Positions 35,027 through 45,944 of a DNA stretch of 64,000 nucleotides are shown piece after piece (the first letter of the stretch is position 1; the number at the start of each line of letters is the position of its first letter). The translations under genes and the position numbers were made by a program. This stretch comes from Macquaria australasica (taxonomy: Eukaryota; Chordata; Actinopteri; Centrarchiformes; Percichthyidae): NCBI GenBank assembly GCA_005408345.1, contig SEMN01000864.1:107012-171011 (forward strand), written 5' to 3'. The notes beneath the pieces were generated by a model. That model searched no databases. It saw only the letters and a program-made list of their open reading frames with translations, and was not told the origin of the DNA.

Positions 35027-35477
35027 TAGAAAAGGGAAGTGGAAAGGATTAAAGTCCAAACTAAAAGTTTTAAATTCATGATGAAAGGCTCAGTTTAAGT
35101 GCACTGCAAAAATGTTCTGCTGTTGCTATGGCTTGAAATGCACTTTTTAATCTTTTTATAATCATCTCCCCCCAATTTCCCATATTTTGCGTCTTGATCA
35201 GGGTTGTGTAGATTGGAGCGTACATACACCCTCCCAATATCATACTCTTCCGGCTGCCAGATTAGGTCAAATGTGCATTGCATAAAACCCAGTAGAGGAT
35301 TATCATCGAGCATCGATACGCACTCACAACCTCAGAGCTTTCCCTAAAAAAAGGCCCCAACACTGCTCAATATTGTCGTAGGGAGAGCTTTACTCTGTGT
35401 GTACATGTGTGTGTGTTCCTCCCTGGAAGATACAGCCTGAAGTGCCCAAAGAACCTGCTCATTAATCACAGAGACAT

Positions 35478-35516
<39 letters not shown>

Positions 35517-36954
35517 CTCGCTATCTCTTCTGTGAAAGCTCAGGAGCTGTTCCTCAGAGTCAGAAAGAGCACTGTCTTCATATTTAAGTCATCCATCTTC
35601 ACTAACCTCTGATTTTATTGAGGATCTTTATGGAGAAACATGTTGCTTTTCTGTTTGCAATCTCCTGAATCCATAGCAGCAGAGGCAGTCCAAGCTTCAG
35701 GGAGTGTTTTATACGGACAGTGAGACTGATGAACATCAAGGCTGTGCTCACACACACAGAAAGTGTGTAAAACTAACATCTAGTTAGTTATTCATAACTT
35801 TACAACAGTTGCTTGAGTTGAATTAACTCTAAAACGCTTAATGACCATCAAAAACAAATGACCAAAGAAAAGGTCGATGTTGAATTTGAAAGACCTCCAT
35901 GAACTTGGGATAATGCTGTTGGACCAGTAGCACTTAGGAGCCATTCCGGCTGTATCTCAGTCAGCTTCCTTAAAGAAAGACACTGCTGTGAGAAATTAAC
36001 CTGTTGGTCAATTGACTCATTAATGCCCCTATGTGTAGAATTTGAACATTTCTAACTTGTATTATTTTTCTCAGAATCATTTGCTGTAATCAAATAAAGA
36101 TTCCACAGATCAAGGCTTTAAGTGATGACGTTATACTGTAAATAACAAAATCCTTGACAAAACTGCTTGAATGCTCCATGTTAACTCTCTAGCATAGAAT
36201 CGGATCATTTTTGTAATAATAAGACAGTGGATTCTATTATATGACTTTTACATTCATACATTTTAAAAATGGAATATTATGTAAAATATTTCTACTTGAT
36301 TGGCTGGCAATGTAAATTCACTGGGCACTGGAGTATATTATCTATGAGGGAAACAAGTGTTTTTCAGTGTCTGTCCCCATCACTTAATGAGTAATGAGAC
36401 TAATTTGCCAAAAAAGTTAGAGAGAATAGCTTCTTAGATAGAGAGTAGGATAGCAGACATTGAACTGAGTGTGAGTGGGTGAGAGGAGAAGTATTATAAC
36501 TTTAGTGGAGCTTCCAATCCGCACATTCAGTTTTCAGTGAGTGGGCTGCTTTGAGGTATTTCTGAACACCAGCCAAATGTGTTTCAGTGTTTCTGTTTCA
36601 ATCCACCCTCCTTTACAACCTAGTAACAATCATGTATACTTGATTGACTACTGACAACCACTTTCTAACACATACTGTACATTTCTAGATTGATTTCCAA
36701 CTTTCCAGACAGCCAGTTGGTTTTAGTTTATTTCAGTACACTGGCAAAGACTTGAAACTTGCTATATGCTATAACACCTCTTCTAAAGCAACTGTCACAG
36801 AGTCCTTCACAAGTCAAGACTAAGAAAGTAAATATGTCCCGAGCCGTCAAACGTCATCCGGCAGCAGGTCATATCAGCTGTCACTAATTAAAGTAAACTC
36901 TGTGAATAATTTAATGACATGCCAAAATGAAATCTGATAAAGTGCTCCCTTCAG
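35027..36954. other. Intronic DNA, no gene seen
   Basis: Contains (CA)n at 35485-35513. No exon or repeat boundary recognised. Confidence 0.5.
35485..35513 (+). repeat. (CA)n microsatellite
   Basis: About 14 uninterrupted CA units. Confidence 0.95.
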
Positions 36955-37135
36955 GCCGGTGTCTGTACTCAGAAGCGCATGCCAGTTGTCCACATCCATG
37001 CTGACTGGTGGTCAGCGGTTCGAATCCCATCTGGTAAAAAAACTTACTTGGAGCGATCCACCACAACTAATGCACGTGCATGTGTGTGTATATCCTGTGC
37101 GTGTGTAAGGGATAATAAAGTTCTTCTTCTTCTAG
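36955..37135 (+). mobile_element. tRNA-like SINE with TTC-rich tail
   Basis: A B-box-like GTGGTCAGCGGTTCGAATCC (about 37007-37026) with a loosely readable head upstream. The tail is GGGATAATAAAGTTCTTCTT. Order and tail are those of a short SINE. Confidence 0.65.
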
Positions 37136-40100
37136 ATCATTTGTGAGGTAAGTAACACCACTGTACAGCAATCTATAACCATTTGCTATAAACTGTAAAT
37201 TCCTTGATGTGTCTCTGTCTGAGTATGTATGGTAGACCAACGTTGAACCAGGAAGTGGGTCTGTAAACTGTGATGGATGTTTGATGAATGGACAGTTTGG
37301 TTCATCATTTTACTGACTGCCTTCATTTTTAAGTTCAGCAGACCTATGAGTTTATTTACAACCTGTCTGATCCTGACTGCTACTGTTTTTTGCACCATCA
37401 AGCTTCTTTTTAGCGAGATTTCAGTACTTATAGGAATGATGGCAAAACTACAAAAACAGGGCTGTAAAAAAGGAGTTAGTTTAGTCTTAGAACCTAACCC
37501 TAGTGCTTTGTGAGCGAGTGTATAAGGGACAGATTAAATGAGAGACAAAAAGAGGAGTATTCTGGGTAGCATTATGCTGAGTAATGCATGGCCATTACAG
37601 CACAGTAAATGTACGACAGAGAATAAAGACATTAGTTAGGTAATGCTGGGAAAATATCAAGAAATGGAGGGATGTAGTCTGAGAAGCATTCTAATGAGTA
37701 ACGAGTGAGCGGCAAAGCAGAGACAAAAGGAGGAAGTAATGAGAAGTGGAGGAGGAGCTCTGAGTCTCTGTTCCTCCTCACCTCGTTTCTCGTCATGACT
37801 TTATAAACAAAACGCCTCTCACATCTCCCTGATGTCCTCATTATTGCCTGTCTACTCCTGAGCCAGCAGGAAATCTCCTCACATTTCAGGGAAATGTAGA
37901 GTTGGGTGTCAAGGAAAGCAGGGTAGGAGTTATGCAGCATGTCAGAGATGTGAAGAGGGAGCGAGAGGAATGAGGTAAATAAAGGTGGAAGGAATGCAGG
38001 GGAAAAGACTGCTGCATAATGCATGTTGGACGGAGAGGACAGAGAGAAGCCAGGGCAGAGAGACGTTAGGAAGTTAAGCAATAAAACTGCAAAGTTGAGA
38101 GGATTTCTCAGGTGAAAAGGGCCTTTGTCCCTGCTGTCCAGAACCATGTTTCATTATTTTCACCTGTTGTTCTTGCCTTCAAGTCAGGAAAATCCCTGCT
38201 GTCATCTTAAGTGTAGTTCAATAGCTCTGAAAACTCAAGTACACTCAAAAGCTCAGGCCAACTTTCAGAGATCCACCTTTTGAGAGGGTAATTCTACATT
38301 AATGCAAACTTGAGGGATGCAGATTGCCTTGAATGCATTGTTGTTGTTCCTCATTTATTCCACCATGGGACTAAGGCCATCTACACACAATCAGCACAGT
38401 CTGGGAAATGTAGGAAATAACAGAACTGAGTGTAAATCAGGCTGGTTAAGGCAAAATCGAAATAGCAAAACTAAATTAGAACAACTCATCACACAATAGA
38501 GAAACTCAATTTGATTTGCTCTGATTTGAACTTTGACTTCACTACTATATCACCTGATGAAAAAAATGTGTAGGCAGTTACTTTGATCATTGGTGTCACT
38601 GTTTTCTGTCTAAATATATCTTATTAAGTGGAGTTCCGCTAGATAAAATCATATCCTATGGGGTTACACAGTCAATTAGGATCTATCTGAGAGTTCTTCA
38701 CATCAAGAATCTAAGGACTCTAATGGCTGCTAATTAGGATCCAATCCAAATAGCCTCATTATGAGCGCTCACCATCATGTCACATTAAACACGTCTACGT
38801 GAGAAGCCTTACACAATTATAGGTTCTAGGTGAAGGAATTGGCGAGGCCTCCTGCTGACTATATTGGCATACTAATGGTATGCAGGATATTTCTGGCTCT
38901 GGTTATTACCGCTGTGACCCAGCCATTAGCTCATCTAGAAGCCTCTATGGGCCACAACATGCATGCATAAACACACATTACATATCAATTACATATGTAC
39001 ATATATATCCACAACAATGTCATGAATGCATGTCACAGTGAAGAAGGCTGTGCTCTTATTATTAAAGTACCAACATGGAGCCCAATCTTAAGAGTTAAGA
39101 GCAATATTGCACAAAACCGTTCTGCAATTTCTGAGATATCAAGTTGCAAAGCATACAATTTGTGCAAGTGTGGTCAAATTTTTGAAAACTACTGCAGTCG
39201 TTACTGGATCATTTCTATGATTTTAATCTTGTCAAAATCAGCCACTTTCATACATTTTATGGACTGTGTAATTACCTCCAGTGGGAACTCATATATTATT
39301 ATTTTTTAATATTTTACCATTTCCTGTGGGCAAGAAGCCATTATGGTCTTTTCTTATGGTTTTTCATAGAAAGACATTATGTGAGACCCTGTTCTTCTCT
39401 TACATCTTTGCAGCAAACTTTGCTTTTAAACTGTACTGTACTTTGTGTAAATAATTCTTCCAAAACTGTGTGGCTATGGACCATCTGTTGTGAGTGAAAT
39501 AATTTACTCCACAAACTACAAAATAATAATGAAATAGTAATAATAATAACTTTTTATACAGCACCTTTCAAAAACAAGTGACAAAGTGCTTTACAATAAA
39601 AACAATAATGAAAGTCAATAAGATCCATAACATAAGATATAAAACAAGATCAAATAATTTAAATAGTTACAACAAACACCATCAGTTAAGATAAATCCAT
39701 AAGATAAAAGTGATCTTAAAGCTGGAGTGTGGGACTTACATTCAAGCCGTTGCCAGACGAGTTCACACACCACCAGGTCAATCTCTCTGTATTTCGCAGT
39801 ATACTGGAGGTTTTAAATCTGGTGTGTGGTAACTGGTTACTGACAGTTAGCCAGTGAAGGGCAGCAAGGAACGGTGTGATGTGGTCGCGGAAGGAATGAT
39901 CTGATGTTGGTTAAATGTCTCAGTTGGGCAAAGCAGGACTGCACCACCTCAGTCACCTGAGCATCAAAAGACAAGTCTGAGTCAAAAAGTACACCTAGGT
40001 GGGCTCTTTTTTGACATTATTAGATAAGGCACCCAGACTAGATGAGAGAGTGTTAATAATTCTAGTGCTGAAGGGCCAGAAGGGGTAATTAGAACTATTT

Positions 40101-40719
40101 CTGAGTTGGAGTCATTCAACTGCAGGAAATATTTTAAAATCCAGTTCTTAATTTCAGTGAGGCAGGACATAATACAGGAAACATCGGTGGTACCAGGCTT
40201 TAAAGGGACATTTCGCCTGCGTAGCAATGAAAATCAATAACCATAAAGTTGAATCAACACCTTCATGAAGATAGGATTTGTTGCAGGACTGTTGTATTAG
40301 ACTAGATTAGTTTTAGCTAGTTAAAACTGGAAACTGAGTACATTTCCTATTGACCATAGGATCATAGGGGGTGAGAAACAGGCAGGTGATTTGGAACAAG
40401 AAGAGGGGGCTGGGATTGTCCAAAAACATGCAAGGAGTTTTTGTTTAAGTGTGCAGCCTGAGGTCACCAATGTAGCCGTTTTCCTGTAAGTTAAATCCCC
40501 ATTTCATGTATGATATGACACAACTTGATTGCAATCATGTCTTTCAATGGGTTAATGCTTGCTTCTTCTGGTTTTGACTACATTGGTGATGATGAAGAGA
40601 AAACAGGAAGCACCCAGCAATGTGAAATACCAGAAAACCTGGTAAAAGCTTTAGGTCCAATAGGTTGTCCCAAGCAGAGACAATCAATCTTAATCTCATT
40701 CCGGCCCTACCGTTTCAGA
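37136..40719. other. Intronic DNA, no gene seen
   Basis: A 171-codon minus frame at 37632-38147 has no domain and lies in purine-rich sequence. About 38690-38960 is evenly balanced sequence with TAATTAGG and TTAGCTCATCTAG cores that might be a conserved non-coding element. About 39530-40240 resembles a decayed dispersed repeat. Confidence 0.4.
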
Positions 40720-40724
40720 CCTCC

Positions 40725-41126
40725 TGTCATGATCCACCATGGACTGTGTGTGTTAGGTGTGTTTTATTTTGTAATCCTTTCTGTCTTGTTCCTGTCCTCA
40801 TGTCTCGTTTCCCGCTCTTGTGATTAATTTCACCTGTGTCTTGTTACCCACCTGTGTCTGCTTCCCTTGTTGTCTCCTCCTCTAAATATACCGGTCCTTT
40901 TCCTTTGTTCCTTGTCAGTTCATTGTTGGTTGTCTCTCCCTGTGTGTCGGTTTCCCTTGTTCCCCGAGTTCCTGGTGTCCGTGTTTCCTGCACAGTTTTG
41001 CCTTTTGTTTCTGTTCCACGGATCTGCATGTAAGCGTTTTTGTTAATAAATCGCAGAACTGCTTCAGCCTCCCTGCCTGTCTGCACTTGGGTCCTCTCCC
41101 TGCTGCCTAGATGACATACCGTGACA
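40725..41126 (+). mobile_element. Solo LTR 1 (402 bp), Ty3/gypsy-like
   Basis: Begins TGTCATGATC and ends ACCGTGACA (TG...CA with inverted TGTCA/TGACA). Flanked by a perfect 5-bp duplication CCTCC (40720-40724, 41127-41131). Contains a TATA-like CTAAATATACC and a polyadenylation signal AATAAA near 41045. No internal retrotransposon genes. It shares ACCGGTCCTTT and a CTTGGGTCCTCTC-like block with LTR 3. Confidence 0.88.
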
Positions 41127-41131
41127 CCTCC

Positions 41132-41796
41132 GCTTTCCCATCTGTGAGAATGGTTACCCATATTAAGGGCCATCCAAAATGGACTGTCAAAAATGGTGGA
41201 GGTGGACAATAAAACCCTGCAGGCGAGTCTGCACCGATGCTGATTATTTATTCCCCTCAACCCTTTACTAAAAGTGGTAGTGCTAGATGGAAACATCATA
41301 ATAATGTAAGTCCCATCTTGCTACCCTTTAATGATGGGTTAAACAAACTTGTGACTGATTTGTCACTTCAATCACATGATGTATGCATCAGTTATAGAGC
41401 GTATCATCTATTTTTATCATCTCGCACATGCTGATTGTTTCAGGCAAATTTAGGGATGCACCCTCGGCACTGATGATTCAAATCATCAGTGGAGAAGCCA
41501 CTGAGTCATATCTCATTTTGTCAGTTGAACCCCTTCACTTTTTTTAGTTGCATTACTGTAAACAGAGCAAATGCAAGCTAGCAGCATGGCAGTCTATAAA
41601 CTGTTACAAACCAAGTCTTGTCTCAAAATCACTGAACTACAACACCAACTGTATGTAAAAAGAGAAGTGTGATGGAAACAGAGCAGCATGACTCATTTCT
41701 GTTCACTGCTTGGACACTTTCAGCTTCAGCGCTGAATGTTACTACTCGGCTAAACTACTTTCGAACCAGACACTGTAGTTGTATAGTACGTAATGG
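41132..41796. other. Intronic DNA, no gene seen
   Basis: No exon or recognisable repeat. Confidence 0.45.
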
Positions 41797-41955
41797 GGCA
41801 TCCAGTAGCCCAGTGGTTAACACACTCCATATAAGCGCAACGTCCCCACTTGGATTCTGGTCAGGGACCTTTGTTGCATGTCATCCTCTTCTCTCTCCTT
41901 GCATTTCCTGTTTGTATCTCTACTTTCACCATAAAAGAAAGCCTATATTTAAAAA
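41797..41955 (+). mobile_element. tRNA-like SINE
   Basis: Head GGGGCATCCAGTAGCCCAGT then GGTTAACACACTCCATA, B-box-like CACTTGGATTCTGG, body TGTTGCATGTCATCCTCTTC, tail CACCATAAAAGAAAGCC. Same family as 25978-26098. Confidence 0.7.
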
Positions 41956-43904
41956 AACTACATAATATACAATAACAAGCAAAGCCCGTATCAGAATCCA
42001 TGGTGACAGACGTTTCTTGTTCACGGTGGAGATTGGCAAGTGCGTCCCACAGCTTACCTGCTATTTTATACCCTCCCCTTTAATGTAAAGAGTCCTCATA
42101 AAACCATGAGTGCGACTTCACCTGGAGGGAAGAGGTAAAGGGTCAGAGTATATAAGATGAGCCCTCTTGCAGGATCTGATTGGTCTAGAGGGTCTAAAGG
42201 ACAGGGCCAAATGATGTTACGATATTCCAGGCTGCACCTTTATCACTTGTTAATGAGTTCTTAGGCCTCCAAGCAAATGTGTAAGTGAAGTATATGTTAA
42301 AGAATATATTCTAAAAAATACATTATTTATAAAAAATCAGAGCTAGAGAGGGATTAGGCCATAGCAGGGGGGAGACACTCAGTGTATGCACAGTAAGTGC
42401 AGAGTGAGACAGTGAGAGCAAGGAGTATATCTGACAGGCACAAGGAGATAAATCCTTGAGAGCAGCAGTATGTACACTCTGCCTCCCCTGTCGCTAATTA
42501 GCCACGTCTGGGAGGGACATGGAGCAGATGCTCCACTGAGCTGCGAAAACAAATATGATCCTTCTAACATCCCCCTCTTTCACTTCTTCATATCCATTTC
42601 CATCGCTCTCTGTTTCTGAGTGAATGATCACACACTCAGTACACGGCAAAAAAATAAAGAGGTAAAACGCATTTATTCACACACAAACACCAAACATCTA
42701 CACACAGAGTAGATGATTAGGATTTAATGAAGCTGGAGTTCTTCTGCCTGACCAGGTGTTGGATGCAAAGCCACCACACAGCCATCTAATATTAATAGAG
42801 GTAACTGCAGACAGCACTGCCATCTAACCATTCTGTCATCTGCTGGGCTGACAATAAAAGAACATTGTTCACATTAGATCACATTAATTACAACCAAATT
42901 CAGTTTTGTGGCATTTTCAGCTAGCTTTTTTTGTCAGTGACAGTAAAAGCAAGAATAGAAGACAGGGATAGAAGAAAGAGAATGCCAAGCAATAAAGGTC
43001 CAGGCGGGTTTCAAAACCTGGATGTCTAGAATACACGGTATGCCCTGTGTATGTTCCATAAATGATCGTTCATGGAGATTTAAGGCAAGGAGGTTTAGAT
43101 TACTGGGGTGAGATGAACTACTTACTTTAGGGATAGGGTTAACTTAGTCCATGTTAAAAGAGTACTCCGGCATCTTTTCTGTGTTTAATTACACTCAGAT
43201 GGGTGGAGGCAGAATTCATTGTACTAAGCGTAGTGGCGTACCACAGAGGAAACAAAAGCATGCATGTTTGTGTATATGTGCGCGCACACATTCCGGTGCA
43301 CCAAGACACAGTATTACTCACACAACTCGCATAACAATATTGTTGGCAGCATGTCGCGTGTTGTACTGAAGTTTGTCTGGAGCAAGAAAAAAAAGTTTGT
43401 AGGACTTGGCTAGCAGCCAACCTCCATATCGCTAGCTGTTCTCTAGCAAGCTGGTCTCTGTCTCTCTTTGCATTATTGCTTCACTAAAACTAAGATTGGT
43501 GATCCTGGATAACTGGAATCATGAAGCTAGTTATCACCTGTCTCTGTTAACATTGGGGTTTCCAGCAAGCGAAAGAGGCAGGTTGTTAACCGCTACATAA
43601 CAAGCCACATCATTCAGAACCATGAATACAGTATTGAGATGAGATAAAACAGTCAGATGGTAGTACCCGCAGGAAGAATCAGTTACAGCAACAATTAAAA
43701 GTGATATTAAACAAAGTGAAATGTAAATAATATAATCACAAAACTAGAACATATTAAGAAGCTTTAAAAAAAAATAGAAATAATTACAAATAGGAGAACA
43801 GCCTCCCAGATGAGCAACATTGACCATCAGCCATTAGTACTACTATTATTTTAATGTGCTGGTGGCTGTTTTTTTTCTCTCTCTTTCTTTTTGGAGGGTT
43901 CCAC
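41956..43904. other. Intronic DNA, no gene seen
   Basis: Nothing convincing on either strand; short scattered open frames only. Confidence 0.45.
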
Positions 43905-44175
43905 TCCCAAGGATACATCCTCTGGGAACCATGAATGTCTGTGTCAAATTTTGTGCTAATCCATCTTGTAGATGTTTAGATATTTCATTGAATAATTAAA
44001 ATCTTTGACCTGCTGGGGCGCTAGATGACAAGATCAACTACAAAAAGGTCTCTACAAAAATTCAAAGCAATCCATCCAATAGCTGTCAGGATTTTTCAGT
44101 GTGGACCAAAGTACTGGACCAATCAATCGACATTCCCATCCTTTGAGCCACACTGCTAGCACTGTTAAAAACCTG
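43905..44175 (+). repeat. Partial ~145-bp repeat units
   Basis: GGATACATCCTCTGGGAACC then ATGAATGTCTGTGTCAAATT and TTTGACCTGCTGGGGCGCTA match the units at 22051-22770; about two units. Confidence 0.65.
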
Positions 44176-44431
44176 TAATTCATTGTGTGCGATATCTGAC
44201 ACTACTAATCTGACTGTGATTATATATATGGGTCATGGATGTTCTTTGTCCATTAGAATGACATCAGATGGGTTAGCTGTGCATGTTTTGGTCTGACTAT
44301 TTCTTAGTCCATCCATCACATAGGACATCTTGGACACAAAACAATCTCACCACTGTGTTCCTTTATGTATCAAAACCACCATGCACCATTCGCTGGGGGA
44401 TGATGTGTTTACTGGCGTCGTTTTAACATGG

Positions 44432-44966
44432 TGTTGTGTCTCGTCGGATTTGTTAATTGTATCTCATGTCATGTCTTAGTTTTATTTTATGTTGAAGTTA
44501 CTCATGTCTAGTCTCGTCCTGCACTTCCTGTTTTATTTTGTACTCATCTTTCCCTCTCGTTTCAGACCCTGACTTCCTCCCTTTGTGTGATTTTCCCGCG
44601 GTTGTGATTGTCTACCCCGCCCCTGATTGGTCTCACCTGTTTCCCCCTACCTCATGTATAAATAGTCCTTGTCTTCCTTTGCCTTGTGCCAGTTCATCTT
44701 GTTTTGTCCGTAAAAAGATTTGAGTCAAGAGTACCAGCGAGTTTCCTTGCATCAGATTTTGCGTCAGTCTGTTATTTTTTGAGCCTCCTTGTGAGCGTTT
44801 TGTTTTGTACTTTGTATATCCTCCTCGTGAGCGTTGCACTTTGTATATCCTCCTCGTGAGCGGTTTTTGTTGAATTCAACTTCAGTAAAAGATTTGTTGA
44901 TACACATTACACTCTCTGAAGAGCCGTGCACTTGAGTCCACCAGTTTTGTGTCGGAGTTTGTGACA
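44432..44966 (+). mobile_element. Solo LTR 2 (535 bp)
   Basis: Begins TGTTGTGTCTCG and ends GTTTGTGACA. Flanked by a perfect 5-bp duplication CATGG (44427-44431, 44967-44971). TATA box TATAAATAGTCC near 44657. An internal direct duplication of CTTTGTATATCCTCCTCGTG lies at about 44811-44860. No coding region. Confidence 0.88.
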
Positions 44967-44983
44967 CATGGCTACACTGTGGC

Positions 44984-45944
44984 CTATTCGTGACATACCT
45001 TGAACAATTTTGGGAAGCTTGCTGGTGAAATTGTTGCTTTGCCTTTAAGCATGACTGCATGGCATTCAGTGCTAACAGCCTTCACGTTACTGATGGACAA
45101 GTGAGGCTGCAGCATGAATACAGCTATGTTGTCTGCCACCAATCCAAGGTAATTGGATTTGGATTTAACCATGCGATCATGTTACGGTCTGCCATTTTGG
45201 CAACAGAGAGAGGACCCAAATGCAGACAGGCAGGAGTTGATGTCCAAAGGTTTATTCACTAACACAAACACTCACAAAAATCCTCGTGACAGAAGGTAGG
45301 AGCACACACTCAGGGAATCACAGGAACATGGCATGACGTGGAACAGAACACTGAAGACACATGGCAGGCAAACACAAACTAACATACATCAATGACTCGA
45401 CAGGGAACAAAGCGAAAGGACCGGTGTGTATATATAAGGGAGGAGACAATCAGGGAAGTAGACACAGGTGGGAAACTAGACACGGGTGCACACAATCAAA
45501 ACGGCGGGAAACAGAACAAAGACCAGAAGTAAATACTACATGTGAGACAAGACTAGTGAACTTCAAAATAAAACAGGAAACACACCAAACCCAAAACACA
45601 AGTCCAAACAAAAAGTCCTTCAGATCCTTACAGATCATTTTAATCCAACTGGGAAAAGTGATTTTAGGGTGTTTGCCCCTGGAGGAGATTTTTTGGTGTT
45701 TGTTCTTTGTTTCACACAGCATTGGTTTTAGTTTATCCTTTTCTGCTTGCACAATATAGGCTAAGGCATTTAGCACTGCATTGCTTTTTTTGTGCTCACA
45801 GCACTTCATCCTTAATCGGCTTGTGAATGGCTCAAATATTTGCCTGTGTCCGGTGCCATGTCTATATTTGCAGCAGCTGACCTCTATTTTAGAGTAAATC
45901 TCAGAGGATCGGTGCACACAAACAGCATATGAATTCACTTTCAT
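44984..45944 (-). pseudogene. ORF-like sequence split by solo LTR 3; unidentified
   Basis: On the minus strand, 45944-45638 is open for about 102 codons (starts MKVNSYAVCVHRSSEIYSK), and 45172-44984 is open for 62 codons (MVKSKSNYLGLVADNIAVF...). The LTR at 45180-45632 separates them. With the LTR and one target copy ignored, the frames do not join: a stop and a one-base shift lie at the junction. Composition looks protein-like, with mixed charged and hydrophobic residues and little repetition. I recognise no family. It may be a decayed processed pseudogene or transposon ORF, or chance. Confidence 0.3.
45180..45632 (-). mobile_element. Solo LTR 3 (453 bp), Ty3/gypsy-like, minus strand
   Basis: Plus-strand ends are TGTTACGGTC and CCTTACA (TG...CA). 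Flanked by a perfect 5-bp duplication GATCA (45175-45179, 45633-45637). On the minus strand it has a TTATATATACA promoter-like motif and AATAAA. It shares ACCGGTCCTTT and a TTTGGGTCCTCTC-like block with LTR 1, so the two are related. Confidence 0.87.

Noticed and set aside
37632..38147. 171-codon open frame on the minus strand
   Set aside because: Serine/leucine/proline-biased translation of purine-rich intron DNA; no domain, splice support or start context.
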